Counted from the stretch's first letter, positions 44,303 through 53,421 are shown. The stretch is 64,000 bases of DNA from an uncultured Arcanobacterium sp. (GCA_958428545.1 CAUAGM010000001.1:310001-374000), one strand, 5' to 3'. The notes: a model not told the origin generated them from the sequence alone. Numbers and translations: made by a program.

Positions 44303-44460
44303 TTTGAGGCGCATGGGGAAAGCGCCTCAAAGGCCGCTGAACGTGAAGACGTTTCGAATATATTCGTGACATATGGTTTCAGGTGGTCAATTGCCAGATA
44401 CAGCTTAGGGTTTCGGCAGTAAGGCTGGCTCGCGGGAAAGCATTGCACGTATTGACCACC
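44303..44460 (+). promoter_or_regulatory. highly structured 5' leader upstream of the GH25 gene (candidate riboswitch or cis-regulatory RNA)
   Basis: TTTGAGGCGC (44303-44312) pairs perfectly with 44322-44331 around a GGGG-containing loop. CGAATATATTCG (44355-44366) is a 12-bp palindrome. GGTGGTCAAT (44382-44391) pairs perfectly with ATTGACCACC (44451-44460), closing a 59-nt interior in which GCCAG (44393-44397) can pair with CTGGC (44425-44429). The closing strand ends just before the GH25 ribosome-binding site (CGAAAGG). I could not match the sequence to the ydaO (c-di-AMP) consensus or to another known riboswitch family that I remember. Confidence 0.5.
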
Positions 44461-44477
44461 GCAACGAAAGGCATATT

Positions 44478-45911
44478 ATGCGGCTTTCCCTACGCTCCGC
44501 CGTCACCGCAGTGGCAACTATTGCTCTAGCATTCTCGGCGGTATCTTCCGCCAATGCCGCACCTCCGAGCGAAGACGATATTGCAGCGGCAAAACGCCAC
44601 GAGGTCGATACTCAATCATCTATTTCAGGCATTGAAACTACACTCGCAAATCTCGTTGCTCAGCGTGCGCAAGCCAGTGATAAAGCCTTGCGGGCGCAAG
44701 CTGTATATGACGATGCTCTTGCCGCTGCTGAGAAAGGGAAAAAAGAAGCTGAGCGTGCCGAGCAGCAGGCGGCGAAAGCCAAGGAAAACGTTAATGAAGC
44801 TCGAGATCGGCTTGCATCTGTAGCTCAAGCTATCTATCAAAATTCTGCAGGAAAATTAGCTGATAGCTATTTACTCTTTGGGGCAAATTCCTTAGCGGAA
44901 GCGGCAGATCGTGATCGCGTGCTTGGGCGTGTAGCAGGTGCTATTGATCAAAAAGTCCAAGCGTTTAAGGCTCTGCAAGATGCGGCCAAGAATCTCGATA
45001 AGCGTGCCCAAGCGAAAGCTCGTGAGCAAAAGAAACTGCTGCAGGAAGCAGATGTAGCAGCTGATGAAGCGGCTCAAGCGTTGGCTTTTGCGCAGATGCA
45101 AGAAGAAGATACTGCGGCTCAGCGAGATCAGCTCATAGCTCAGCTGGCAGCTCAAAAAAATACGACTAAAGAACTCGAAGCCCAGCGCTTTGAAGCGCTT
45201 GAGGCAGATCGAAAAGCGAGAGAAGCTGCCGCAGCCGCTGCGGCGCAGCAGCTATCGGCTCCAATTGCACAAGCTGGAGAGGCAGGGCAAGGATCCTCTG
45301 CTCCGCTTATTTCTGATAGCTCGCGGCCAATTGTTGATATATCTGCTTGGCAGCCGCCTTCATCTATCGATTATGATGCATTAGCTCAAAGTATCGGCGG
45401 AGTTATTTTGCGAATTGGATATACGGGCACAGGCTCAGGCAGCAGCCTCAATGAAGATTTATCTTTCGAGCGGCATTATTCAGAATTTGCACAACGCGGA
45501 GTACCAATTGGGGTGTACTGGTATTCGTGTGCAAATGAAGGCAGTGAGGGTGCAAACGAAGCTCGTGCGGCATTAAGTTTTCTTGGCGGGAGAAATCTTG
45601 ATCTGCCGATCTATATTGACGTAGAAGATCCAACCCATCAATCGTGGGCATCCAAAGCAACTCTCACGCAGCAGTCACTGCAGTTTGCTTCAGTAGTTCA
45701 GTCTGCAGGATATCGTGCAGGCGTGTACGCTTCCTCAAGCTGGTATTACAACAAGCTTGATTATTCACAGCTAGTGAATGCTGGAATGTCGATCTGGGTG
45801 GCGCAATGGAGTGCGAGCGCTCCTGAGTTTGCTTATGATCTGTGGCAATACTCATCTGAAGGGCGTCTGAATGGTTATAGCGGGCGTTTAGATGTGAATA
45901 AGAAAGGGTAA
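44478..45911 (+). CDS. secreted GH25 muramidase with N-terminal coiled coil
   Basis: A 477-residue exported protein. The signal peptide runs to about residue 27 (FSAVSSANA). Residues about 30-255 are Ala/Glu/Lys/Gln-rich heptad-like coiled coil with no visible enzyme motif, similar in look to PcsB/CwlO-type N-terminal regions. Residues about 285-477 form a GH25 lysozyme domain with VDISAWQ (D287), an IYIDVEDP loop carrying the likely catalytic E383, and the terminal YDLWQYSSEG. The coiled coil may regulate or position the muramidase, for example through FtsEX-like contacts; that is inference. CGAAAGG precedes the ATG, and a structured leader lies upstream. Confidence 0.9.
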   Translation: MRLSLRSAVTAVATIALAFSAVSSANAAPPSEDDIAAAKRHEVDTQSSISGIETTLANLVAQRAQASDKALRAQAVYDDALAAAEKGKKEAERAEQQAAKAKENVNEARDRLASVAQAIYQNSAGKLADSYLLFGANSLAEAADRDRVLGRVAGAIDQKVQAFKALQDAAKNLDKRAQAKAREQKKLLQEADVAADEAAQALAFAQMQEEDTAAQRDQLIAQLAAQKNTTKELEAQRFEALEADRKAREAAAAAAAQQLSAPIAQAGEAGQGSSAPLISDSSRPIVDISAWQPPSSIDYDALAQSIGGVILRIGYTGTGSGSSLNEDLSFERHYSEFAQRGVPIGVYWYSCANEGSEGANEARAALSFLGGRNLDLPIYIDVEDPTHQSWASKATLTQQSLQFASVVQSAGYRAGVYASSSWYYNKLDYSQLVNAGMSIWVAQWSASAPEFAYDLWQYSSEGRLNGYSGRLDVNKKG

Positions 45912-45993
45912 TGTGCTCTTTTGGGTGTGTGAAGCATCGTTTTCGCGCAACCCTCTTTTCGCCGTCACGCAACCCACAATTTGTTGAATCGCC

Positions 45994-46023
45994 TTGACTT
46001 TTAGGGGCTTACGCGGGTGTAAT
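45994..46023 (+). promoter_or_regulatory. candidate promoter of whiB
   Basis: TTGACT (45994-45999) is separated by 18 bp from TGTAAT (46018-46023). The whiB start codon is at 46065 with GGAGGG at 46051-46056, leaving a short leader of roughly 35 nt. Confidence 0.5.
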
Positions 46024-46064
46024 TTACCTAGTAGTTATTGCAATATCCGTGGAGGGATGAGCAT

Positions 46065-46490
46065 ATGTGGGAAACAGATAGTGAGTGCATCGGAGACGAA
46101 GTTCCAGTGTTGCACCTTGCGCATTCCTCTCAGTTTGCCTCACTGGTGGATTCTGCTCCAACAGATAAATTGAGTGCGCAGGGGGCACAGCGCCTTATGA
46201 GCGGTATTTTCGATCTGGGATACGGTACCTCAGGGCTATCTGATCGAGCATGGATGGAAGACGCCCTATGCGCACAGACCGATCCAGATATTTTCTATCC
46301 AGAAAAGGGCGGATCTACGGCTCCAGCCACCTCTGTATGTAATAATTGCGCAGTTCGAGCAGAATGCCTTGAATATGCCGTCACTAACGATATTCGTCAC
46401 GGAATTTGGGGCGGCACCTCAGATAACGATCGTAAGCGAATTGCTCGCGAGCGCCGTATGGAGCGTATCGCGCGAGACGGAAGTCGGTAA
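46065..46490 (+). CDS. WhiB family iron-sulfur regulator (WhiB2/WhmD-like)
   Basis: A 141-residue transcription regulator. The ATG at 46065 follows GGAGGG by 8 bp. The 4Fe-4S cysteines are Cys69, Cys92, Cys95 and Cys101 (ALCAQTD, CNNC, ECLEYA), followed by the GIWGG turn (113-117) and a basic C-terminus (RKRIARERRMERIARD) for DNA contact. A long N-terminal part before the first cysteine and the location directly upstream of a huge GT2 gene match WhiB2, which is linked to septation and cell-wall synthesis in other actinobacteria. The GT2 GTG start is 6 bp after the stop, so they are probably co-transcribed. Confidence 0.94.
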   Translation: MWETDSECIGDEVPVLHLAHSSQFASLVDSAPTDKLSAQGAQRLMSGIFDLGYGTSGLSDRAWMEDALCAQTDPDIFYPEKGGSTAPATSVCNNCAVRAECLEYAVTNDIRHGIWGGTSDNDRKRIARERRMERIARDGSR

Positions 46491-46496
46491 ATACTC

Positions 46497-49400
46497 GTGC
46501 CTATTTCGCAAAGTACTTTTGGCGTCACCAAGAATCGTGTTACTGCAGTTGTGGTATCGATTGGTAGTGACGCCTCTGTGCTTTCTCGCGCAGTAGCTGC
46601 CCTTGCCACGCAGACAACTCTTCCCCAGCGCGTCCTTCTTGCTGTTCCAACCGCCGCACACGCACAAGAAGTGACTGCCGATCCTGCGATATGTGCAGCT
46701 TTCGGTTCGCGTCTTTACGTAATCCCAGTGGGAGATATGCCGAATTTTGGGTCTGCTGTATCTGCAGCTCTTCGCCGATATTACGAAGAAGTAGCGAAGA
46801 AATTAGAAAATGACGACGACGCATCGCCAGAGTGGATATGGCTGTTGCATGCCGATTGTGCTCCAGCACCCAACGCTTTGCAAGAACTTCTTGAGCGAGG
46901 AAATGCCTCAGCAAAAATTGCGATAGTAGGGCCGAAACAGGTGGCTCCGCGCACGCATGCCTCAGATCCCTGCGTGTTGCTCGAAATGGGAATTAATGCC
47001 ACGAGAAGCGCTCGCCGCGTCCCTGAACTGCGTGAAGGAGAACGCGATCAAGGGCAGTATGATTCACGAGAAGACGTTTTAGGCGTCGGCAGTGCAGGTA
47101 TGCTCGTGCGTGAGCGTGTGTGGACTCATCTCGGAGGTTTCAATCCACATCTAGGGCCGTTTGGAGATGGTCTGGAATTTTCTCGCAGAGCATGGCTTGC
47201 TGGGTATCGTGTAGTTGCTGCTCCGCGTGCGATAGTTGAGCATGGCTCGCGTTCGCTGCTTCATGGTGGCGATAGTGCTCAATCTTTTGGTATGCGCCGT
47301 TATGCGCAAGTATATAATGCTTTACTTGCTGCTAAGACTGCCGTGGTTATACCTCTATGGATTGGGTATATTCTTGGCTCCCTTCCGCGTGCCCTTATAC
47401 GTCTTATGTGGAGAGATTCTGTTCGTGCTCAGGGAGAATTGACTGCAGGATTGCAGATACTGGGTGCGGCATCAGCAATCTTTGCAGGGCGGCGCGAGAT
47501 TGCACGCTTGGGTGGTGATATGCGTGTGCTGGCAAGCCTTGAAGCGTCTGCCAAAGAAGTAAGATTGGCGAAAAAAGCTCAACACATCGCCGCTCTTGAT
47601 GAGGCGGCGTCAGCTCACATCGATCCAATTGAGCATAAAGCCCAGCGGGATTTACGCCAGCGTACTCGCCGAGGTTTTGGAGCTACTCTTCTCATCTCGG
47701 CTCTCTTTGCTGCTGTGCTCAACATTCCGTATTTTTCCCAGGGCGCTCTTATCGGCGGAGCACTTGCAACGGATAAAAGCACAGCTGTTGATGTATGGAA
47801 TGCAGCTGCTCGCAGCTGGCTGCTCACTGGAGATGGATATTCGGGTACGATCGACGCCTATTGGCTTTTCTATATGCCTTTCCTTGCCCTTGGTTCTCCC
47901 TGGGGAATAACTCTAGGGCAGGCTGTGACTATAGCTCTCTATGCGGCAATTCCATGCGCGGCAATATGGGCTTATTTAGCCGCAGGGCGCTACACTAAAT
48001 CGGCAGCATTGCGTACAGTTATGGCATTGCTATGGGTGATCTCGCCTTCGTTCTTAGAAGCGCTTGCACAAGGAAGAATTGCGGCCGTAACTGTGCATGT
48101 AGTTCTCCCTCTTGCCCTTTTCGCTCTCGTTGGGGCATGGAGACGAACGGCAAATGGTGATACGTATGACGATGGCGCTCAAATCGGGATTCTCTCGCTT
48201 GCGTGCGCTCTGCTCGCCAGTGCGGCTCCCATATATGCCCTATGCGCTCTCCTTATAGCAATTATTGGCTGGATTGGGCGCCCGGCAGCTCGCAAACGCT
48301 GGCTTTGGATTCCGATTCCTTCTTTCGTTATGTTGATTCCTGCGCTGAGAAGCTTGGGATTATCGTGGCGTGCTTGGATATCGTTCCTGTTTGCTCAGCC
48401 AGGTGTTCCTTTCTCTTCGCCAACGCAGGTGCGTTCAATTCTCTCTGGTTTTGCGAGCCACGAGTTTACGCTCACGTCCGCACAGCCAAATTGGCTTCTT
48501 TTTATCCCGACTCTCCTGATTGTCTTTGTTGCCGTAGCAGCACTCGGATGCCTGCGAGTGGCACCAACCGTGCGTCTTGCCTGGCTCGTCATTGCGCTTG
48601 GCATGGCTCTGGCACTCACCGCATCGCGTATTCCTGCTGGCATAAGCACAGGCAGTGCGCTTGTTCAGCCAGCAGCTGCCTGGTATGGAGTGGGCTTTTC
48701 TCTGGCGTGGCTTGGAGTGTGGATAGCTATTGTTGCTGGCGCAAACGAAATGCGAACCAGCTTAAGCAAAGCAGCATTTAGCCCATTGACTATTCTCTGT
48801 GCGCTCCTTGCTGTGTGTGTACCGCTCTCAATGCTTTCGATATCCAGCTTCTGGGTATATTCCACGTGGAAGGCTGAAGATCGAGCCATATACGGGGAGC
48901 CTGAAGTACAAGCTCCCGCTATTGCACATTCTCACGAAAAATCGCCAGCACGTTCTCGCGTGCTTGCTATCAACCCAACCGCTAACGGCTACGATGTAGA
49001 AATATGGCGTGGCGATGGCGTGGCGATGCATGAATATACGATGGCTCGAGAAGCACGGAAAGCATCACGGATTTATCCGCTTAGTTCGCACGGTGTGCGT
49101 GCGGATTCAGATGCTGCTCGTGATTTCGATTCTGCCGAAGCAGATATGGCACGCGCATTGGCAGATATATCGGCTGCAGGCACAGATGTGAGCCGAATAC
49201 TCGCCGAGCATGCTATTTCAATCGTTCTTGTGCCTCCTGCTCATGAAGATACTGATTCACAAGCACAAGCTCAGCTCATTGGCTACCTCAACGCTGTGCC
49301 AGGGCTGGAATTTATTACCAGCAATGAGGCAGGAAGTTTCTGGCGCGTCCCCTTGGCAAGTATAAACGGGCAGGCAGCTCCAGATAATGCTGCTGTTGAT

Positions 49401-49778
49401 GCGCCCGCCCGCCTGCGCATTGTTGATCCAACAAACGATGCCTCCTATTCTCTCGATTCTGAACAAATCGGTGCGTCCGCTCCTATCCGTGCAGCAGGCT
49501 CAGTGCGTTACCTCGTTCTTGCAGAACGAGCAGATAATCATTGGAATGCTGAAGTCAACGGGCACACACTCACGCCTCTTTCAGAGCAAGAAATTGCAAA
49601 CGTGGATCTTCCTTCGTGGGCGCAGGTTTGGGAGCTGCCTGCTGGAGTGGGCGGCGATCTCACACTTTCTTATTCTCAATGGCTCCATCTGAGTTTATTT
49701 GCCGCTCAAATTCTCGCTATAGTGATCGGTATTTTTGTGGCGGCGCCTCTTCATTTCCGCAAGGAGGACGTCGCATGA
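46497..49778 (+). CDS. very large membrane family 2 glycosyltransferase
   Basis: A 1093-residue protein. The first 280 residues form a GT-A domain (VTAVVVSIGSDASVLSRAVA, a WIWLLHADCAP metal site, and GGFNPHLGPFGDGLEFSRRAW). About 14 membrane helices follow to roughly residue 780. Then comes a largely extracellular region of about 250 residues and a final helix near 1070-1090. This layout is the conserved actinobacterial GT2 encoded next to whiB2 in mycobacteria and streptomycetes; its acceptor is not established. The GTG at 46497 is 6 bp after the whiB stop. The stop overlaps the ATG of the DUF5719 gene by 4 bp, suggesting translational coupling. Confidence 0.9.
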   Translation: MPISQSTFGVTKNRVTAVVVSIGSDASVLSRAVAALATQTTLPQRVLLAVPTAAHAQEVTADPAICAAFGSRLYVIPVGDMPNFGSAVSAALRRYYEEVAKKLENDDDASPEWIWLLHADCAPAPNALQELLERGNASAKIAIVGPKQVAPRTHASDPCVLLEMGINATRSARRVPELREGERDQGQYDSREDVLGVGSAGMLVRERVWTHLGGFNPHLGPFGDGLEFSRRAWLAGYRVVAAPRAIVEHGSRSLLHGGDSAQSFGMRRYAQVYNALLAAKTAVVIPLWIGYILGSLPRALIRLMWRDSVRAQGELTAGLQILGAASAIFAGRREIARLGGDMRVLASLEASAKEVRLAKKAQHIAALDEAASAHIDPIEHKAQRDLRQRTRRGFGATLLISALFAAVLNIPYFSQGALIGGALATDKSTAVDVWNAAARSWLLTGDGYSGTIDAYWLFYMPFLALGSPWGITLGQAVTIALYAAIPCAAIWAYLAAGRYTKSAALRTVMALLWVISPSFLEALAQGRIAAVTVHVVLPLALFALVGAWRRTANGDTYDDGAQIGILSLACALLASAAPIYALCALLIAIIGWIGRPAARKRWLWIPIPSFVMLIPALRSLGLSWRAWISFLFAQPGVPFSSPTQVRSILSGFASHEFTLTSAQPNWLLFIPTLLIVFVAVAALGCLRVAPTVRLAWLVIALGMALALTASRIPAGISTGSALVQPAAAWYGVGFSLAWLGVWIAIVAGANEMRTSLSKAAFSPLTILCALLAVCVPLSMLSISSFWVYSTWKAEDRAIYGEPEVQAPAIAHSHEKSPARSRVLAINPTANGYDVEIWRGDGVAMHEYTMAREARKASRIYPLSSHGVRADSDAARDFDSAEADMARALADISAAGTDVSRILAEHAISIVLVPPAHEDTDSQAQAQLIGYLNAVPGLEFITSNEAGSFWRVPLASINGQAAPDNAAVDAPARLRIVDPTNDASYSLDSEQIGASAPIRAAGSVRYLVLAERADNHWNAEVNGHTLTPLSEQEIANVDLPSWAQVWELPAGVGGDLTLSYSQWLHLSLFAAQILAIVIGIFVAAPLHFRKEDVA

Positions 49779-51427
49779 AAAAACGGGCGATCAGTTCACT
49801 TCTCTCCGGCATTGCGGTTGTAGGGCTTGCTGGAGCAGTGGCTCTAGGGGGTGCTCTTTTACCGGAATCCCAGCTCTCATCTGCCGAATTTCGCCTGCAG
49901 CCGGGCTCTGCTCAATCAGCGCAAGGCCGCATGAGTTTAGTATGCCTCGGCGGCGTTGAGCGTACCATTCAAAATGGCGTCAGCGTGGAATCCGCAGATG
50001 AAAAAATATCTGGCGCATCTAGTGCATTTATTGCTGGTATTGAACCAGAAAAAGCTCGCACACAGTGGGAAGCTTTTACGCTCCTTTCCCAAAATGATCA
50101 TAGCGGTGAACAAAACGATAAACAGACTAATGACGAGAGCGCTCAAGAAGCTGGTAAAGCAGCCTCTGCGGATCATCGAGCAGTTTCTGATACGTCTGAG
50201 TTGCCAGGAAGCGCCGTCACCTCATCGATTCTGACTCCGTCTCAAGAGCAGCACACAAATCTTGATATTCCTGCGCTGATAGGAGCCGTTTCAATAGCGC
50301 GCGGAACTGATGGTACGCCAGCTCTTATCGGCGGAAGTGCCCACACCGCCCAAGCAGGGGATTTGAAAGGTCTTGCTTACAATTCTTGCGCCTGGCCCAC
50401 AAACGCTGCATGGTATGTTGGTTCCTCAACCAAGGTTGGAAATTCCAATCGTTTAGTGGTGGCAAATCCATCTCTTACCAATATCCAAGTAAATGTTCGT
50501 GCGTTTAGCTCTACAGGCGAGGTAGCACTTGGGACTAGCTCAGTTGTGCTTCTTCCACCAAAATCAGTGCGTGCCGTCGCCCTCGATGGTTTAATAGACG
50601 AAGACGATAGCGTAGCATTTTACCTTTCCTCAAGCGCAGGGCAATTTGTGGCAACAATCCAAACCAGTGCTCTCGATGGATATATGCCAGCAGGTGTTGA
50701 TTTTATTTCTGCGGGGCGATCTGGAAATGATCTTGTTATTCCAGGATTGGTGCTTTCTGCAGGTGAGCTTAATTTGGGAGGCATCGAAGGAGCGACAGAA
50801 TCGGAAGCCTCAGCGCTTGTCGATCCGAAGCTAAAAGCGCGTGTGCGCCTCGTCAATCCTGGAAAAGAAAATCGAAAGGCAAGCGTTTTTCTTATCGACT
50901 CTGAAGGAGCCGTGAAGCAGCTGCCTGGGGGAGACGATGTGGAGCTGCTCGCAGGCGGAGTACTTGATCTTAGTCTCGATGGAGTGGCTCCTGGCGACTA
51001 CTCTGTTCGCGTGACGGCAGATGGAGTAGTAGCTGCTGGAGCCTATGCTAGTTATGGCAGTGATTCTGATGGCTCTGATATTGCGTGGCTCGCCGCTCAG
51101 AGCGCAATTACTGACGCAGGTGCCTATTTTGGTCTTGGCCGCGGGCGTCTCGTCGTCACTCCCGAACTAGCAGGAAATATCACTCGCACTGCGCATATCG
51201 AATGGACAGCTTATGATTCGCAGGGTAAGGAAATAGGAAAAGACACGGGCGCTATTCGGGGAACCTCTGGTGTCGATATGCCGCAAGGAGCAGCGTATGT
51301 GCGCCTTACTTCTGACGTTCCCGTTTATGCGGCTGTTGCAGGAAGTCTCGATCAGGGAATTTCATGGGCAGGGCTTAGCGAAAATGTTTCAGCCAACTCA
51401 ACAACGCATATAAACTTCGAAAATTAG
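49775..51427 (+). CDS. DUF5719 family exported protein
   Basis: The ATG at 49775 is selected because AAGGAGG lies 7 bp upstream; it overlaps the glycosyltransferase stop as ATGA. The 550-residue product has a signal-anchor (about 8-28), a Ser/Gln/Asp-rich linker, and then repeated beta-rich domains with NSCAWPTNAAWYVGSSTKVGN, LVVANPSLTNIQVNVR and DLVIPGLVLSAG. This is the pattern of DUF5719 proteins that are always paired with the whiB-linked GT2. The function is unknown. The C-terminal end coincides with a 20-bp tandem duplication. Confidence 0.85.
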   Translation: MKKRAISSLLSGIAVVGLAGAVALGGALLPESQLSSAEFRLQPGSAQSAQGRMSLVCLGGVERTIQNGVSVESADEKISGASSAFIAGIEPEKARTQWEAFTLLSQNDHSGEQNDKQTNDESAQEAGKAASADHRAVSDTSELPGSAVTSSILTPSQEQHTNLDIPALIGAVSIARGTDGTPALIGGSAHTAQAGDLKGLAYNSCAWPTNAAWYVGSSTKVGNSNRLVVANPSLTNIQVNVRAFSSTGEVALGTSSVVLLPPKSVRAVALDGLIDEDDSVAFYLSSSAGQFVATIQTSALDGYMPAGVDFISAGRSGNDLVIPGLVLSAGELNLGGIEGATESEASALVDPKLKARVRLVNPGKENRKASVFLIDSEGAVKQLPGGDDVELLAGGVLDLSLDGVAPGDYSVRVTADGVVAAGAYASYGSDSDGSDIAWLAAQSAITDAGAYFGLGRGRLVVTPELAGNITRTAHIEWTAYDSQGKEIGKDTGAIRGTSGVDMPQGAAYVRLTSDVPVYAAVAGSLDQGISWAGLSENVSANSTTHINFEN

Positions 51428-51458
51428 CGCATAGTATCGCGAATTAGCGCATACTATC
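51422..51458. repeat. 20-bp tandem duplication across the DUF5719 stop codon
   Basis: AATTAGCGCATAGTATC (51422-51438) and AATTAGCGCATACTATC (51442-51458) are 20 bp apart with one mismatch. The first copy contains the TAG stop of the DUF5719 gene (51425-51427). Confidence 0.75.
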
Positions 51459-51472
51459 CGTTGTGCAGAGCT

Positions 51473-51907
51473 TTACCTCATATAGTCGATATCTTCGGGG
51501 CGCTCGGAGAGCGCAGATGCGAGATGATTGGTCACAACTTGGTGAATAAAAAGTCGTGGTTGCGCGTGCCTTTTAGCAGCTTGAAGCATTGGCATACGGT
51601 AGAAAATAATACGTGCTTCGAGTTTTGAGGGACGCTCGAAAGGAATAACGCGCCCGAGAGGCACGCCATCTTCCCATGGCGCTGGATCAGAATGAGGCAC
51701 ATCGAGCACAGCAAAATCGAAGCGGTCTAAAGCAGAGCCGAGGTGTCTGCGGAAGGTGGAAATATCCCAAGCAATGAGGTCGTCAAACTTTTTTGCACGA
51801 GTACGCCAGGCTGGAAGATTCTGGGGAAGCAGAGGCCCCCGAATTGTGCGTCCGTGGCGATTGCGGCGAATATGATGATTCCTTACGCTTGAATTTTCCT
51901 TCGGCAT
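51473..51907 (-). CDS. metallopeptidase-like family protein (Rv3259 type)
   Basis: A 144-residue protein of the small actinobacterial family annotated as metallopeptidase or zincin-like and represented by Rv3259. The N-terminal RRNRHGRTIRGPLLP, the central LDVPHSDPAPWEDGVPLGRVIPFER and ARIIFYRMPM are characteristic. At the position where zincins have HExxH it reads HQVVTNHLASAL, so a classical zinc site is absent, which from memory also holds for some close relatives. It is opposite in strand to its neighbours and divergent from the DUF3499 gene, as in other actinobacteria. Confidence 0.83.
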   Translation of the reverse strand: MPKENSSVRNHHIRRNRHGRTIRGPLLPQNLPAWRTRAKKFDDLIAWDISTFRRHLGSALDRFDFAVLDVPHSDPAPWEDGVPLGRVIPFERPSKLEARIIFYRMPMLQAAKRHAQPRLFIHQVVTNHLASALSERPEDIDYMR

Positions 51908-51963
51908 GGCTCAAGTGTAGCGTGCTCAGCCACTTTTGAGGTGAATGATGCTACCTTAGCAAC

Positions 51964-52488
51964 ATGAACGAATCTCGTGAATGTGCCCGTGCGTATTGTG
52001 CCCGTGCAGCTGTGGTTACAATGACTTTTAGCTATCAAGAGGCGCGTGCAGTATTGGGAGGGCTTTCAGCTCAGCCCATACCTGGAGCATTGGATTTGTG
52101 CGCCGAGCATGCTGAGAAAGCAACCGTTCCTGTGGGATGGGAAATGCTTGTGCTGAAAAACGAATGTGAAAATTCCGCGAAACGCGTTGAAGAAGAGAGA
52201 AATCGTGATGGTCTGACGGCACTTGCTGAGGCCTTGGCAGAGGCTGAGGAATCGGCAAAAATCACGTCAACTGATCGGCGTGAATCCTCTGCCGCACACT
52301 GCGTCGTCTTGAGTGGCAGCAATCAGGATCCACGCAATACGAGAGAGCTGAGCGAACGAAGCGCGCAGGCTCCGAGTATTGGCGATATTCCAAACCCGTG
52401 GATATCGCGTGTGGAGATTCCTCAGCGCTCGCAGCGCCCTAAACTGCGAATTATTGAAGGCGGGGAAAACGCTGAGAAAGACAGATAA
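51964..52488 (+). CDS. DUF3499 family protein (Rv3258c-type)
   Basis: A 174-residue protein whose first 70 residues carry the family pattern: ECARAYCARAAVVTMTFSY with two cysteines, AVLGGL, then ALDLCAEHAEKATVPVGWEM with a third cysteine and a histidine. The set suggests a small metal-binding domain. The remaining 100 residues are polar and poorly conserved, ending in PKLRIIEGGE. No Shine-Dalgarno is seen before the ATG and a TACCTT element ends six bases upstream, so the mRNA may be leaderless. The function is unknown. Confidence 0.85.
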   Translation: MNESRECARAYCARAAVVTMTFSYQEARAVLGGLSAQPIPGALDLCAEHAEKATVPVGWEMLVLKNECENSAKRVEEERNRDGLTALAEALAEAEESAKITSTDRRESSAAHCVVLSGSNQDPRNTRELSERSAQAPSIGDIPNPWISRVEIPQRSQRPKLRIIEGGENAEKDR

Positions 52489-52578
52489 GCTGTATGATCT
52501 TCCTATCTATATATGTACATGTACCTATGCATAAGCGCATACTGGGTGCACATAATAGAGAATAAGAGAGACTGCTTC

Positions 52579-53421
52579 TTATGGAAGACGATTAACTGCT
52601 GCAAGCGTTCGTTCTTGACGCTCACGGCTTGCTGCCCTGCGTGCAAATTCTAGGCGGTTTCGCAGTGTGAGTGTTGCTGCCAAGAAATCTTCAGGTGAAG
52701 TGCCCCATGGCGGAGCAGGGCTTACGTACTGTTCGGCTGCTGCTGCGAGAGTGCGAGCCTCAGCAATACGAGCCTCGGGCGTAAGGATTGTATTAGTTTT
52801 AAAGTGGTTGGCGATATTGAGCGTTAGCCCGCCTGGAATATCTCTAATACGGGCAGTTTCTGCCCATGCCTGCATCGATTGAGGCATCGAGATATTCATC
52901 TGGTAGTTTGTCTTTTTCGGCCAGCGCACCACGTATGTATCGGCAAGCATATCTCCTATGCGCTGCCCGCGTTTACTGAAAATCACTGCTAAGAAAGCGA
53001 GTGCGCCTTGTGTAAGCCAGATTTCGGCAATACCGGCAGTAGCGCGAATCGTGGCATGGCGTAGCGTAATAACGCCGCCGTCACTGCGCACAATTCTTGT
53101 GTGGGTGGCGAGTTTTCCAAGAGAATTTCCGTGAGATAAACCAGTAATGAGAGTTGGGAGCAGCCATATAGAAAATGCAATAGATGCTGTAATAGAAGCT
53201 TGAAGTGCGGCTAAGCTGAATGCATCTGAGTTAAAAGAAATCGTGACAAGCAACACCACTAATACTAGTGCATTCACACACCAGTCGATTGCGCCAGAGA
53301 CAAATCGGGCAGCTGCAGTTGCTGCAGGAAGCTCTAGTGCCACGCCCTCACCCGTGATAATTTCTTCCCCGAGATAGCCCTGCTTTTTAAGCTGCTCATA
53401 CTGATCGTTATTGCGAGTCAC
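52579..53421 (-). CDS. RDD family membrane protein
   Basis: A 280-residue protein beginning at a GTG. The RDD domain covers about 35-170: an ARFVSGAIDWCVNALV helix (with an A/S-ID variant of the RxxDD signature), a second hydrophobic segment, the GNSLGKLATHTRIVRSDGG loop and a third helix before GQRIGDMLADTYVVRW. The C-terminal 100 residues are soluble and helical, as in the actinobacterial RDD proteins found next to SpoIIM genes. It is divergent from the SpoIIM-like gene. The activity is not known; transport has been suggested for some RDD proteins. Confidence 0.88.
   Translation of the reverse strand: MTRNNDQYEQLKKQGYLGEEIITGEGVALELPAATAAARFVSGAIDWCVNALVLVVLLVTISFNSDAFSLAALQASITASIAFSIWLLPTLITGLSHGNSLGKLATHTRIVRSDGGVITLRHATIRATAGIAEIWLTQGALAFLAVIFSKRGQRIGDMLADTYVVRWPKKTNYQMNISMPQSMQAWAETARIRDIPGGLTLNIANHFKTNTILTPEARIAEARTLAAAAEQYVSPAPPWGTSPEDFLAATLTLRNRLEFARRAASRERQERTLAAVNRLP

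Larger units (their letters stand above)
43714..44477. other. 764-bp intergenic region between glf and the GH25 gene
   Basis: No gene with coding character was found; a 76-codon frame at 43946-44176 is T-rich, Phe/Pro-biased sequence without a ribosome-binding site. A C7 run is at 44070-44076. From about 44230 the region becomes the repeat-containing and hairpin-rich upstream sequence of the GH25 gene, described separately. Confidence 0.55.

Noticed and set aside
44303..44460. ydaO (c-di-AMP) riboswitch
   Set aside because: The position would fit, but the conserved core sequences that I know are not present; it is kept as an unassigned structured leader.
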